From the NCBI GenBank assembly GCA_002746415.1, contig NVXD01000018.1, positions 62,001 through 126,000 of the forward strand: DNA of 64,000 bases, read 5' to 3'. Shown here one piece after another: positions 44,817 to 54,548 of the stretch. Within the stretch, counting starts at the first letter, position 1; every line of letters begins with the position of its first letter. The position numbers were made by a program, and so were the translations under genes. Origin of the DNA: Flavobacteriaceae bacterium (lineage in GTDB: Bacteria; Bacteroidota; Bacteroidia; Flavobacteriales; Flavobacteriaceae). Under the pieces are notes generated by a model. It was given only the letters and a program-made list of their open reading frames with translations, did no database searches and was not told the origin of the DNA.

Positions 44817-46058
44817 ATGACTAAATTAAAATCTTGGATACCCGTAGATATCACATCAGATTTTTCAATCTACAATTTACCTTTTGGGATATTTTCTACT
44901 GAAAATAGGTCTCCAAGAATAGGCGTAGCAATTGGAGACAAAGTTGTTGATGTCCTAAAAGTTTATAATCTAGGAGTATTGTCACCCAAAGTTTTAAAAA
45001 AAGAAATATTTGATAACCTCTTTTTAAATGATTTTATTGCCTTGGGCAAGTCGGTAACCAATGAAGTGAGACTTCAGATACAGGACTTATTAATTCAAGA
45101 GCAAAGTCTGTTAAAAAACGAACCAGATGTTTTGGTAGAGCAAGCTAAATGTACCATGCATTTACCCGTCAGAATTGGCGATTATACGGATTTCTATAGT
45201 AGTATTGAGCATGCGACTAACTTAGGGAGCTTGTTTAGAGATCCAGATAACGCATTATTACCCAATTGGAAACATCTTCCTGTAGCCTATCATGGGAGGG
45301 CTTCATCAATTTACGTTTCAGGAACCCCAGTAATTAGGCCCAATGGGCAAAGAGTCCCTAAGGGAGAGATAAATCCAGTATATGGTCCAAGTACGTTATT
45401 GGATATTGAACTAGAAATGGGTTTTATTATTGGTAAAGACACGGAAATGGGTGAATCAATTTCTACAGGGCGTACCTCAGATTATATTTTTGGAATGGTA
45501 ATGCTTAATGATTGGTCAGCAAGGGACATTCAGAAATGGGAGTACGTGCCTTTAGGTCCATTTTTAGGCAAAAATTTTGCCTCAACCATTTCGCCATGGA
45601 TTGTGACACTAGAGGCTTTGGAATTTGCTAAAATAGAGGCGCCAAAACAGGATGTTGAGGTGTTGGATTATTTGAAATGTGAGCGATTGAATTATGATAT
45701 AGAATTGCATGTGGATTATACCCCAAATAAAGGCATTGTTAAACGTATTTCAGTATCCAATTTTAAATATATGTATTGGACCATGAGTCAACAACTGGCA
45801 CATCATACAGTTAATGGATGTAATGTAAGGGTAGGGGATATGATGGCTTCGGGAACCATTAGCGGTCCAACTCCTGAATCATACGGTTCCTTGTTAGAAA
45901 TGACAAAAGCAGGGAAGCATAAAATAGTATTTGAGGATGGAATGGAACGAACATTCCTCCAAGATTATGATGCAATCAACCTATCAGCTTGTGCTGTTAA
46001 AAATGATATTAGGGTGGGGTTTGGTGAGTGTAAAGCACAGATAATACCTGCGAAATAA
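44817..46058 (+). CDS. fahA: Fumarylacetoacetase
   Basis: 413 residues. N-terminal SH3-like domain (FGIFSTENRSPRIGVAIGDK) and C-terminal FAH domain with metal-binding Asp/Glu residues (DYTDFYSSIEHATNLGSLF, DIELEMGFIIGKDTEMG, MLNDWSARDIQKWEYVPLGP). It cleaves fumarylacetoacetate to fumarate and acetoacetate, the last step of tyrosine breakdown. The isomerase that precedes it (maleylacetoacetate isomerase) is not in the operon. Its stop codon directly abuts the next ATG. Confidence 0.97.
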   Translation: MTKLKSWIPVDITSDFSIYNLPFGIFSTENRSPRIGVAIGDKVVDVLKVYNLGVLSPKVLKKEIFDNLFLNDFIALGKSVTNEVRLQIQDLLIQEQSLLKNEPDVLVEQAKCTMHLPVRIGDYTDFYSSIEHATNLGSLFRDPDNALLPNWKHLPVAYHGRASSIYVSGTPVIRPNGQRVPKGEINPVYGPSTLLDIELEMGFIIGKDTEMGESISTGRTSDYIFGMVMLNDWSARDIQKWEYVPLGPFLGKNFASTISPWIVTLEALEFAKIEAPKQDVEVLDYLKCERLNYDIELHVDYTPNKGIVKRISVSNFKYMYWTMSQQLAHHTVNGCNVRVGDMMASGTISGPTPESYGSLLEMTKAGKHKIVFEDGMERTFLQDYDAINLSACAVKNDIRVGFGECKAQIIPAK

Positions 46059-46937
46059 ATGATGAAAAAGGAGAAACAATTTAAGGCTATTAAGGTCTCG
46101 GAGCTAAGCGCTGTGGAGATGGCAAGGCTGTTGACGTCTACTGTGACACCAAGGCCCATTGCTTTAGTGAGTTCTATAGACGCTGAGGGACGGGTAAATT
46201 TAAGCCCTTTTAGCTTTTTTAATGTGTTCAGTATGAACCCTCCAATATTGGTTTTTTCGCCATCAAGAAGAGTAAGGGACAATACAACCAAACACACCTT
46301 GGATAATGTATTAGAACATTCAGAAGTAGTAATTCATCTGGTAACAACTGATATTGTAGAGCAAACTTCATTGGCTAGTACCGAGTATGCATCTGGTGTG
46401 AACGAATTTATTAAGGCTGGATTTACAGCAATGCCGTCATTGGTAGTAGCTCCCCCTAGAGTAGCAGAATCACCTGTGGCTTTTGAATGTAAAGTACAGA
46501 AAATTGTTCCTTTGGGAAAAGATGGAGGCGCTGGAAACTTAGTAATTTGTGAGGTGCTGATGATGCATGTGGATACCGATATTATTAAAAACGGAGAGAT
46601 AGCACCATTGGACTTAAATACGGTTGCTCGTCTTGGTCAAAACTTATATTCTAAATTCAAGGATGATACGATTTTTGATATAGAAAAACCTCTGACAACC
46701 AAAGGAATAGGAATAGACAAATTACCGAAGTATATCGTAATGAGTAGTGTTTTGACAGGAAACGATTTGGCTAAATTGGCAAATGTAGAGCAGTTGCCTT
46801 CTTTGGAATTTGATGGTAACTTACAGGAACTTGATGGTTTGAAGCGATTAAAGAGACATCAAAAAGCTCAAAAGTATTTGCGAAAAAACGAAATAGCCTT
46901 GGCTTGGCAAATATTACTTTATGCTGAGGAAATTTAG
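46059..46937 (+). CDS. Flavin reductase-like (FMN-binding split barrel) protein
   Basis: 292 residues. The first 200 are the flavin reductase-like domain: LLTSTVTPRPIALVSSIDAE, VNLSPFSFFNVFSMNPPILV and CEVLMMHVDTD. The C-terminal 70 residues are an extra helical part (LEFDGNLQELDGLKRLKRHQ). It begins at the base after the fahA stop, so it belongs to the operon. It may supply reduced flavin to an oxygenase or act on a pathway intermediate; the partner is not evident, since none of the operon's oxygenases uses flavin. Confidence 0.85.
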   Translation: MMKKEKQFKAIKVSELSAVEMARLLTSTVTPRPIALVSSIDAEGRVNLSPFSFFNVFSMNPPILVFSPSRRVRDNTTKHTLDNVLEHSEVVIHLVTTDIVEQTSLASTEYASGVNEFIKAGFTAMPSLVVAPPRVAESPVAFECKVQKIVPLGKDGGAGNLVICEVLMMHVDTDIIKNGEIAPLDLNTVARLGQNLYSKFKDDTIFDIEKPLTTKGIGIDKLPKYIVMSSVLTGNDLAKLANVEQLPSLEFDGNLQELDGLKRLKRHQKAQKYLRKNEIALAWQILLYAEEI

Positions 46938-46975
46938 AAGTAGTGGTTGATTAAATTATTTAGAACGATATAATT

Positions 46976-48208
46976 ATGTTGCAACTGTTGGAGAAGTATA
47001 AAAACAAACAGCCTGAAATAGTATTTGAATGGAATGACAGCGAAACAACTGCTAAGGGGTGGGTTGTTATCAATACGCTGAGAAATGGAGCCGCTGGAGG
47101 GGGCACCAGAATGCGTGAAGGCTTAACCAAGGATGAGGTGATTTCATTGGCAAAGGTGATGGAAATTAAATTCTCCATTAGTGGCCCTGATATTGGTGGG
47201 GCAAAATCTGGAATAGATTTTAACCCACAAGATCCACGTAGAGATGAAGTGTTGCAACGATGGTATAAGGCTGTATTTCCATTATTAAAAAATTATTATG
47301 GCACAGGAGGCGACTTAAATATTGATGAAATCAAGGACGTTATACCCATCACGGAGGATCTTGGATTATGGCACCCGCAGGAGGGAATTGTAAATGGACA
47401 CTTTAAGTCTCAAAGAGGTGACAAAATTAAAATTTTGGGCCAATTACGATATGGTTGTACCAAGATAATTGAAGATGCTCGTTATGTGCAAGATGGGAAG
47501 GAAAAGTATGCCATAGCGGATGTTATCACAGGTTTTGGTGTAGCGCAGTCAGTATTGCATTATTATGATATATACCATGGTTCTAGTATAGAAGGGAAAA
47601 GGGTAATTATTCAAGGTTGGGGCAACGTAGCTTCTGCTGCTGCTTCTTATTTGGCATATTATGGTGCGGTTATTATTGGTATTATAGATAAAAGTGGGGG
47701 TGTATTATCTGAAAATGGTTTTGGATTGGCAGAAGTCAAAAAAATGTTTCAAGATAAAGAGAACAATGTATTAAAAGCAGAAAACATGCTGCCATTCCAT
47801 AAGATAAATGAAAGCATATGGAAACTAAAAGCAAATATTTTTGTACCTGGAGCAGCCTCTAAATTGGTGAGTGATGATCAAATCAATTCATTAATGACAA
47901 ATGGTTTGGAGGTGATGTCCTGTGGTGCTAACGTCCCATTTGTAGATGATGAGGTATTCTTTGGCCCTACGGCAAATATCGTTGATGAAAGAATATCCTT
48001 GATTCCTGATTTTATCGCCAATTGTGGCATGGCCAGAGTTTTTGCATATCTAATGCAACCTGATGCACAAATGACTGATGATGCAATTTTTAAGGATGTT
48101 TCAACTACAATAAAGAATGCACTTTTAGAAGTGCATGAATTTTCCGATAGTAAGACAAATATTTCTACTTCAGCATTGAAAATTTCGTTAGGAAAGTTGA
48201 CCAATTAA
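46976..48208 (+). CDS. Glu/Leu/Phe/Val dehydrogenase
   Basis: 410 residues. Catalytic Lys in IGGAKSGIDFNPQ and Asp in YGTGGDLNIDEI, glycine-rich NAD-binding region RVIIQGWGNVASAAASYLAY. It reversibly deaminates an amino acid to its 2-oxo acid. As the last gene of the Phe/Tyr operon (38 bp after the flavin reductase gene), a preference for phenylalanine, tyrosine or branched-chain amino acids is plausible but not provable from motifs. It could provide 4-hydroxyphenylpyruvate, replacing an aminotransferase. Confidence 0.88.
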   Translation: MLQLLEKYKNKQPEIVFEWNDSETTAKGWVVINTLRNGAAGGGTRMREGLTKDEVISLAKVMEIKFSISGPDIGGAKSGIDFNPQDPRRDEVLQRWYKAVFPLLKNYYGTGGDLNIDEIKDVIPITEDLGLWHPQEGIVNGHFKSQRGDKIKILGQLRYGCTKIIEDARYVQDGKEKYAIADVITGFGVAQSVLHYYDIYHGSSIEGKRVIIQGWGNVASAAASYLAYYGAVIIGIIDKSGGVLSENGFGLAEVKKMFQDKENNVLKAENMLPFHKINESIWKLKANIFVPGAASKLVSDDQINSLMTNGLEVMSCGANVPFVDDEVFFGPTANIVDERISLIPDFIANCGMARVFAYLMQPDAQMTDDAIFKDVSTTIKNALLEVHEFSDSKTNISTSALKISLGKLTN

Positions 48209-48412
48209 TTTATTTCCTATTGCAAAACAGTTAAAAATAGAGAAATGAAGCTTGTTTTAAGCTTAGACCTATATGTTGTACGGTAGATTCCGCCATTGTT
48301 TAAATAACTTATGTACTATAAATGACAACCTGTCAGTTTTTCTCACTTGGCATATTGTTTGTAATTCTCATAACGAGTTAGAAAAATACACTAATATTTT
48401 AAGTTATATAAA

Positions 48413-50320
48413 ATGAGTAAGATTATAGGAATAGATTTAGGAACAACAAACTCTTGTGTTTCAGTGATGGAGGGTAATGAACCAGTTGTAATTCCTAATG
48501 CGGAAGGAAAGAGAACTACACCATCTGTGATTGCCTTTGTAGAAGGTGGTGAAATAAAAGTTGGTGACCCTGCAAAGAGACAGGCAGTGACCAATCCTCA
48601 CAATACTATATATTCCATAAAACGTTTTATGGGGAACAAATTTTCAGAGTCAAGCAAAGAGGCTAAAAGGGTTCCTTATAAAGTAGTTAAAGGTGATAAC
48701 GATACACCAAGAGTAGATATTGATGGTCGTTTGTATACGCCACAGGAATTATCAGCTATGATTCTTCAAAAAATGAAGAAAACAGCTGAAGATTATTTGG
48801 GGCAAGATGTAACTCGTGCTGTAATTACGGTACCAGCATATTTTAATGATGCACAAAGACAGGCTACTAAGGAAGCAGGTGAAATTGCAGGACTTGTCGT
48901 AGAACGTATTATAAATGAGCCAACTGCGGCTTCTTTGGCATACGGAATGGATAAAAAAGATATCGATCAAAAAATTGTGGTATTTGATTTTGGTGGTGGA
49001 ACACATGATGTGTCTGTTTTAGAATTGGGTGACGGAGTTTTTGAAGTATTGGCAACTGATGGTGATACGCATTTGGGTGGTGATGATGTTGATCAAAAAA
49101 TTATTGATTGGTTGGCAGATGAGTTCAAAAAAGACGAATCTATGGACTTACGTGAAGATGCAATGGCATTGCAACGTTTACGTGAGGCTGCTGAAAAAGC
49201 AAAAATTGAACTTTCTTCTTCTGCACAAACAGAAATCAATTTACCATATGTAACAGCAACTGCTTCTGGTCCTAAGCACTTAGTGCGTACCTTGACCAAA
49301 GCCAAGTTTGAGCAATTGATTGCTGATTTGGTGAAAAGAACAATAGCTCCATGTGCAACAGCTTTAAAAGCTGCAGGTTTATCTAAAAGCGATATTGATG
49401 AAATTATCCTAGTTGGTGGTTCTACAAGAATACCAGCTGTTCAGGAAGCGGTTGAGAAGTTTTTCGGTAAAAAACCATCTAAAGGTGTAAACCCAGATGA
49501 GGTAGTAGCTGTTGGTGCTGCTATACAAGGTGGTGTATTGACAGGAGATGTAAAAGATGTGTTGTTATTAGATGTAACACCTCTTTCACTAGGTATAGAA
49601 ACTATGGGAAGTGTTATGACCAAGTTGATAGATGCCAATACCACTATCCCAACAAAGAAATCACAAGTGTTTTCAACTGCAGCAGATAATCAGCCTTCAG
49701 TAGAGATTCATGTGTTGCAAGGGGAAAGACCTATGGCCACAGATAACAATACTATTGGACGTTTCCATTTAGATGGTATTCCACCATCACAAAGAGGAAC
49801 TCCACAGATTGAAGTGACCTTTGATATTGATGCCAATGGTATCATCAAAGTTTCTGCAACAGATAAGGCAACTAATAAGACTCAAGATATTCGTATAGAA
49901 GCTTCTTCAGGATTAACTGATGAGGAAATTGAAAAAATGAAAGCCGAAGCCGAAGCAAATGCTGAAGCGGATAAGGCAGCAAAAGAAACTGCTGATAAGT
50001 TGAACGAAGCTGATGGTATGATTTTTCAAACTGAAAAGCAATTGAAAGAGTTTGGTGATAAATTGTCAGATGACAAGAAAAAGCCAATAGAAGATGCTTT
50101 GGAAGAATTGAAGAAAGCATATGAAGGCAAAGACTTAGCAGTGATTACTCCAGCATTGGAGAAAATCAATGAAGCTTGGAAAGTTGCTTCTGAAGAAATG
50201 TACAAAGCACAAGCAGATGCACAACAAAATGGCGCTGCTCCAGAAGGTGATGCAGCCTCAGCAGAAGCAGCCAAAGAAACTGATGATGTTGAAGATGTTG
50301 ACTTTGAGGAAGTAAAATAG
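48413..50320 (+). CDS. dnaK: Chaperone DnaK (Hsp70)
   Basis: 635 residues, full length. ATPase domain with [35 protein letters not shown] and [11 protein letters not shown]; peptide-binding domain from about 390 ([20 protein letters not shown]); helical lid; acidic C-terminus ending [12 protein letters not shown]. It folds proteins together with DnaJ/GrpE, which are not adjacent here, and cooperates with ClpB. No CIRCE-type operator is present in the 204-bp upstream gap. It ends in an unusually long hairpin terminator. Confidence 0.99.
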   Translation: MSKIIGIDLGTTNSCVSVMEGNEPVVIPNAEGKRTTPSVIAFVEGGEIKVGDPAKRQAVTNPHNTIYSIKRFMGNKFSESSKEAKRVPYKVVKGDNDTPRVDIDGRLYTPQELSAMILQKMKKTAEDYLGQDVTRAVITVPAYFNDAQRQATKEAGEIAGLVVERIINEPTAASLAYGMDKKDIDQKIVVFDFGGGTHDVSVLELGDGVFEVLATDGDTHLGGDDVDQKIIDWLADEFKKDESMDLREDAMALQRLREAAEKAKIELSSSAQTEINLPYVTATASGPKHLVRTLTKAKFEQLIADLVKRTIAPCATALKAAGLSKSDIDEIILVGGSTRIPAVQEAVEKFFGKKPSKGVNPDEVVAVGAAIQGGVLTGDVKDVLLLDVTPLSLGIETMGSVMTKLIDANTTIPTKKSQVFSTAADNQPSVEIHVLQGERPMATDNNTIGRFHLDGIPPSQRGTPQIEVTFDIDANGIIKVSATDKATNKTQDIRIEASSGLTDEEIEKMKAEAEANAEADKAAKETADKLNEADGMIFQTEKQLKEFGDKLSDDKKKPIEDALEELKKAYEGKDLAVITPALEKINEAWKVASEEMYKAQADAQQNGAAPEGDAASAEAAKETDDVEDVDFEEVK

Positions 50321-50327
50321 TACTACT

Positions 50328-50387
50328 AAAGTATTGAAATTAAAAAACCCACAACGAAAGTTGTGGGTTTTTTAATTTCAATACTTT
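50328..50387. terminator. 28-bp perfect hairpin, bidirectional terminator
   Basis: Positions 50328-50355 pair without mismatch with 50360-50387 around a GAAA tetraloop. The GC-rich tip is ACCCACAAC/GTTGTGGGT and the lower stem is AT-rich, giving U-runs in both directions. It serves dnaK on the plus strand and the Bax-inhibitor gene on the minus strand. Confidence 0.93.
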
Positions 50388-50398
50388 AAGGGTATTTC

Positions 50399-51106
50399 CT
50401 AATCACGGGATAAAATACTTAGTATATACCAGAATAATAACATTAATGATGCAAACAAACCTAATGATGCTGCTACATATTGATGTTCTTGGTATTTATG
50501 TATCATATTTGACGTTTGATATAAAATAGAGCCAGAAGCCAAAACAATCATACCTACACTAAACCACAGGCCTAAATTAAAACCGAAAAGGGTTCCTGCT
50601 ATAATTAACCCAATAGCTATAAAGAAACCGATTGTAAGTGCTGATTTTAAGAACGAAAAGTCTTTTTTAGTAAGAAAAACTATAGCCGATAAACCAGTAA
50701 ACAAAGAAAGTGTTAATATGGCTGCTTGGTTAAGAATGCTAAAAGCACCACCTTCTGCCATTGCCATGGCGATAAAGATCAAAGGGATAAAGATGAATGC
50801 CTCGGCGATAACGTATAAGACCAAACCTGTATAGTGCATTTTTATATCATCGCTCCTAAGCGCCATTTTTTCAGCATAGTTGGTAATGAGCATGAAACCA
50901 CCCAATAATAGTAACCAACTGATGCCACCAGTTAATGATAATGCAAGCTTAACTACGGCATCAATTTGAAAAAATATGGTCTCAACTAATATAAAAAGCA
51001 ATACAGCACCTGCTAAGTGGGTATAGGTCTTTTTATAAAAAGTTACTCGTGATTCATCCGTTAGGCTACTTACCAATTGAATGACCTTTACTTCATTGTT
51101 TTCCAT
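50399..51106 (-). CDS. Bax inhibitor-1/YccA family membrane protein
   Basis: 235 residues with seven membrane helices (for example VLLFILVETIFFQIDAVVKL, LFASLMLLFWYILSI). The family pattern of two acidic residues in the last helices is weak here; the cytosolic start and LYVIAEAFIFIPLIFIAMAM are typical. Bacterial members include the FtsH regulator YccA and pH-sensitive calcium leak channels; which role applies is not known. A 163-bp divergent promoter region separates it from the next gene. Confidence 0.88.
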   Translation of the reverse strand: MENNEVKVIQLVSSLTDESRVTFYKKTYTHLAGAVLLFILVETIFFQIDAVVKLALSLTGGISWLLLLGGFMLITNYAEKMALRSDDIKMHYTGLVLYVIAEAFIFIPLIFIAMAMAEGGAFSILNQAAILTLSLFTGLSAIVFLTKKDFSFLKSALTIGFFIAIGLIIAGTLFGFNLGLWFSVGMIVLASGSILYQTSNMIHKYQEHQYVAASLGLFASLMLLFWYILSILSRD

Positions 51107-51269
51107 AAGTTTATGTTTAAGTTGTTGAATGTGTTTTAACTAGGATTGTGGTTTTATTATTGCATCTAAAGGGTGAAATACTAATTTATTCGATTTGTGA
51201 AGTAAAACCCACTTTTTCATTTGGTCGTTTTTTTTTTCATATTGGCAATTTATAGACTAATTTTATAAC

Positions 51270-52199
51270 ATGAAAAAGCACAACACCATTATTTTTTTGT
51301 TCATTTTTTGTTGGATGAATACACTTCTGTATGCTCAAGAAGTGCGAATCTTTACTGTAAATGATTTTGATTTAAAAGGAGATGTAAAAACCTGTACGGT
51401 TGTTACCAAGTATGGTAAAGAAGAGTTTGATTTTGATGAAAATGGGTATCTAACAAAGTTGGTAACTCGTTATAGTGATTTGGACTATGCCGTTACCTAT
51501 TATAAATATGACAATGCGGAATTGATAGAGAAAAGAGTGGAAAATTATAGAGAGGGAAAATTTGATGAAGGCACATCCATTGCCAATTTTTATCAAATTG
51601 ATACCACGCTCCAAAGAAAAATTACTGAAACAATTTTTTCATATAATGAAGAACCTCTGGATGAATATGAATATAATTACGATGCTGATAATAGACTTAT
51701 TTCCTTTAAGCGTACTAATAACGAGGGCATAGATGAAACTATTGTTGTCTATAATGACTATAAGGGTGAAAATACAGTATCCTACCTTATGGATGGAGTG
51801 GTTCAAAAATCAATACGTACTTCAGAAAAGAAAGGCAAGAGAGGGCTCCAAAAAATAGTACTGACTAAGGATTTTTTGGAGGGGGATCCAATAAAAGCTT
51901 TTGAAGAAATATATGATGCCGATAACAAGTTGATTTCTGAAGTGAAATTTATTTATGATATTGAATACAAGGAGTTTACCTCTGAAGAAAAAATAATTTA
52001 CCGTTATAATGAAACGGGAGTTTTGAATTCAACTATAACAATGCGAGGTGAAGAGGAGGCTAGGGTAAAAGAATTTATTTATCAGTATGATGGCTCTAGC
52101 TTTAAGAACTGGGTCAAGGAAATCATTACTCCGGACAATACCTATACCACTAGGAGTGTTGAATATTATTTGAGGGTAGATATAACGGAGGAAGACTAG
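51270..52199 (+). CDS. Secreted protein with YD-repeat-like beta strands
   Basis: 309 residues with a signal peptide (TIIFLFIFCWMNTLLYAQ). The rest is a chain of strand pairs with Tyr-Asp-x-x-x-(K/R)-L-I steps: KYDNAELIEKRVE, YNYDADNRLISFKRT, EEIYDADNKLISEVKF, YRYNETGVLNST. This resembles RHS/YD-repeat shells, but the protein is far too short for a toxin cocoon and has no C-terminal toxin domain. Function unknown. A weak terminator follows. Confidence 0.78.
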   Translation: MKKHNTIIFLFIFCWMNTLLYAQEVRIFTVNDFDLKGDVKTCTVVTKYGKEEFDFDENGYLTKLVTRYSDLDYAVTYYKYDNAELIEKRVENYREGKFDEGTSIANFYQIDTTLQRKITETIFSYNEEPLDEYEYNYDADNRLISFKRTNNEGIDETIVVYNDYKGENTVSYLMDGVVQKSIRTSEKKGKRGLQKIVLTKDFLEGDPIKAFEEIYDADNKLISEVKFIYDIEYKEFTSEEKIIYRYNETGVLNSTITMRGEEEARVKEFIYQYDGSSFKNWVKEIITPDNTYTTRSVEYYLRVDITEED

Positions 52200-52220
52200 A
52201 GGTCTTTCTTGGTGCATAAA

Positions 52221-52255
52221 AAAAAGGATATGTTTACAAAAAACATACCCTTTTT
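52221..52255. terminator. Terminator between the YD-like and coiled-coil genes
   Basis: TATGTTT (52229-52235) pairs with AAACATA (52241-52247); the outer GG/CC and A/T runs extend it past a small bulge. It lies between two convergent genes. Confidence 0.65.
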
Positions 52256-52284
52256 AACACTGTGCCATAGCATTATATTATACT

Positions 52285-53118
52285 TTATTTCGAAGCAGCA
52301 TCGGAAGCACATTTTTGTAGTGCCTTCATAGCTTTTGATTGCATTGCAATGGTTTGTTGCAAGTAGTGGTTTCTGGTTTCTTCTAAAGTTTCATTGTTCA
52401 ATTCGGCATCTTTTCTTGAAAGATAGTTGTTCACAATTTCCATTGCATTGTCACAACCATATATAGATGCCAATTCTTGAATGTTTTTTTCAAAACTGTT
52501 TAGGGACTGTTCGGCAATTCTCTTGAGTCTAAATTGCTCTTCCAACTCTATTTGACGATTAGCTCTAACTTCATTAGCTAATACACGTTGTTTTTCTATT
52601 TTTTGCTCTAAAGCTCGCTGTTGTTGTAGTAACTTTTCTTGTTCTTCAGCTAGTCTTTTTTGTTGTTCGTTAAGGTTTTGACTTTCCAAGGCAATCTCAT
52701 CTGTTACTTCCAAGGAAGTATTAGAATCACCTTCTGCAGCATAATTGATTGCAACACTATTACCGGAACAAATATCCATTGCAGTAAGTGCATCCTGAGC
52801 ATTGGCAAATGCCCTTTTAGAAAAATACCTACCTGCATCCCAATCTTCCGGGTCAATGGCACTTTCTAAATTTTCTACCCCATCCAAAATGGAGTTTAAA
52901 GCTTCCGCGCATCCACAACTTTCAACAAGTTTTTGAGTTTTTTTAAAGGCTTCCAAAGCTCTATCTGCATAATATTTTTGATGATCGAAATTATCAGATT
53001 TTAGTGCCTTTTTTGTGTGTGATAAAGCATATCCCGCTGAGGAATAAGCATTGTCGCAATTGGCAGCAGACATAAACGAATATGATATTAGTGAAATTAG
53101 GAGAATTACTTTTTTCAT
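52285..53118 (-). CDS. Exported helical/coiled-coil protein of unknown function
   Basis: 277 residues, with a signal peptide (VILLISLISYSFMSAANC). Residues 20-125 contain paired Cys residues (LVESCGCAEALNS) and helices like those of heme- or protein-binding bundles. Residues 145-215 are a coiled coil (LNEQQKRLAEEQEKLLQQQR, ALEQKIEKQRVLANEVRANR), followed by a short helical tail with another Cys. I recognise no named family. It is separated by 161 bp from the GNAT gene upstream on the same strand. Confidence 0.8.
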   Translation of the reverse strand: MKKVILLISLISYSFMSAANCDNAYSSAGYALSHTKKALKSDNFDHQKYYADRALEAFKKTQKLVESCGCAEALNSILDGVENLESAIDPEDWDAGRYFSKRAFANAQDALTAMDICSGNSVAINYAAEGDSNTSLEVTDEIALESQNLNEQQKRLAEEQEKLLQQQRALEQKIEKQRVLANEVRANRQIELEEQFRLKRIAEQSLNSFEKNIQELASIYGCDNAMEIVNNYLSRKDAELNNETLEETRNHYLQQTIAMQSKAMKALQKCASDAASK

Positions 53119-53279
53119 TCTTTGGTCAAGTTTTGTTTAAAAAATTTGGACGGTGCAAAATCGGAATGATTACTGAAAAAAGAAAAATTTTGTGGTAAAC
53201 CTGTTAATGTTTGTGGTTAAAATGAATTAGGTGTTCACTTCATCGATATTTCGTCTTAAAAATTTAAAAAAAAACAGAC

Positions 53280-53837
53280 TTAATTTTTACTGTTCCATTC
53301 TTCTCTTAAGAGTCCATAAAGGCATGTGTTTCTTTTATAACCATCGAGTAAGTAGACATTTCGTCTTAATATTCCTTCAGCTGCTGCCCCTAATTTTTCA
53401 ACCGCTTTTCTGGATGCCATATTTCGTTCATCTATACGGAATTCTACTTTTTCAAAGTCCAAAGAATTAAAGGCGTAATCGAGCATTAAGGATTTTATAT
53501 GTTTGTTTAACCCTGTACCATGAAACTCCCTACCAATCCATGTGGAACCAATTTCCAATACCTTGTTGGTCCAATCAATTCGCATATAACGAGAACTTCC
53601 TACATATGTCTTGCTCTTTTTGTCAAATATGATGAAAGGTATGGCTAGTTCTTGTTTTTGATGTTTTAAAGCAGTTTCAACGTAATTTTTTAAACCAGAT
53701 GGGGTTTCAATATCCGATGGAGAATATTGCACCAATTTTTTCTGAGAGGCAATAGGGTATAAGTGATGATGATTCTCTAAGGTTAACGGAGACAGTTTTA
53801 CAAAATTATTCTCTAAAATGATTGTTGATAATTGCAT
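53280..53837 (-). CDS. GNAT N-acetyltransferase, RimJ/RimL-like
   Basis: 185 residues. The acetyl-CoA region is WIGREFHGTGLNKHIKSLML, with the RimL-type ending LDFEKVEFRIDERNMASRKA then VEKLGAAAEGILRRNVYLLDG. Such enzymes acetylate N-termini of ribosomal proteins or small amines; the target is not predictable. Its ATG shares one base with the stop codon of the hydrolase gene, so the two are translationally coupled. Confidence 0.92.
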   Translation of the reverse strand: MQLSTIILENNFVKLSPLTLENHHHLYPIASQKKLVQYSPSDIETPSGLKNYVETALKHQKQELAIPFIIFDKKSKTYVGSSRYMRIDWTNKVLEIGSTWIGREFHGTGLNKHIKSLMLDYAFNSLDFEKVEFRIDERNMASRKAVEKLGAAAEGILRRNVYLLDGYKRNTCLYGLLREEWNSKN

Positions 53838-54478
53838 TACACGAATTGATTTATGATTTCTTTTTTTACTTCATGACCGCCTTCAAAAGTGATTTGTTTG
53901 GCCTTGCCTTTAAATAAAATTTCAATTTTATGTTTTTCAGTTTTTAGTCGTTCCTCAGTTAAATATTGATCTTTGCTTCCTATGATTATGGTAATTGAAG
54001 TTTTGTGCTCTAGAAAATCAAAATCACTTGCTGTCAGTTCATTAGGAATACCACCAGCATAAAGTATAAGTTGGTTGCATTCAATTTTGTTTTTTGCTAT
54101 CCATCGTGTTGCTATTGAGACTCCTTGTGAAAACCCAAGAACAATTAAATTACAATTAGATGGGATCTGTTCCGCTTTATAAATTTCATTGATATAGGCG
54201 AGTACATTGTTCGTCTCAGCTAAGGTGTTTTCTTTTGTCAGCCAACTGGCACCTACATGTTTGTATTGATTGTTAAGATAGTATTTAGAAGGTGCTTGCG
54301 GTGAAATGATATAGTTTTCCTCAGGGGCTAGCTCATTAAAATATTTCAGAAAATACCTGCTTAAATAACCAATCCCATGAAAAACCAACCAAACGTTTTT
54401 TGTTTTTTCAGTAAACTGATTTAAACAGGAATAAGAAGCGGTGGAGGTATAGGTAATTTGTTTTTCTAAAGGGTTCAT
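53837..54478 (-). CDS. Alpha/beta hydrolase, carboxylesterase/phospholipase type
   Basis: 213 residues. Nucleophile motif IVLGFSQGVSIATRW, Asp in GSKDQYL and His in FEGGHEVKKE make up a complete catalytic triad. The opening LVFHGIGYLSRYF replaces the usual HGxG region. Acts in the cytoplasm on a small ester; substrate unknown. First gene of a two-gene unit with the acetyltransferase, divergent from the thioesterase and men genes. Confidence 0.9.
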   Translation of the reverse strand: MNPLEKQITYTSTASYSCLNQFTEKTKNVWLVFHGIGYLSRYFLKYFNELAPEENYIISPQAPSKYYLNNQYKHVGASWLTKENTLAETNNVLAYINEIYKAEQIPSNCNLIVLGFSQGVSIATRWIAKNKIECNQLILYAGGIPNELTASDFDFLEHKTSITIIIGSKDQYLTEERLKTEKHKIEILFKGKAKQITFEGGHEVKKEIINQFV

Positions 54479-54548
54479 AAGATGAAATCAATGATAAAGT
54501 AAGCCCTTTTTTGATTACGTAATGCTTAATTTTACAAAAAATGTATTC

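Noticed and set aside
48209-48412. CIRCE-type heat-shock operator before dnaK
   Set aside because: No TTAGCACTC/GAGTGCTAA repeat is present in the gap.
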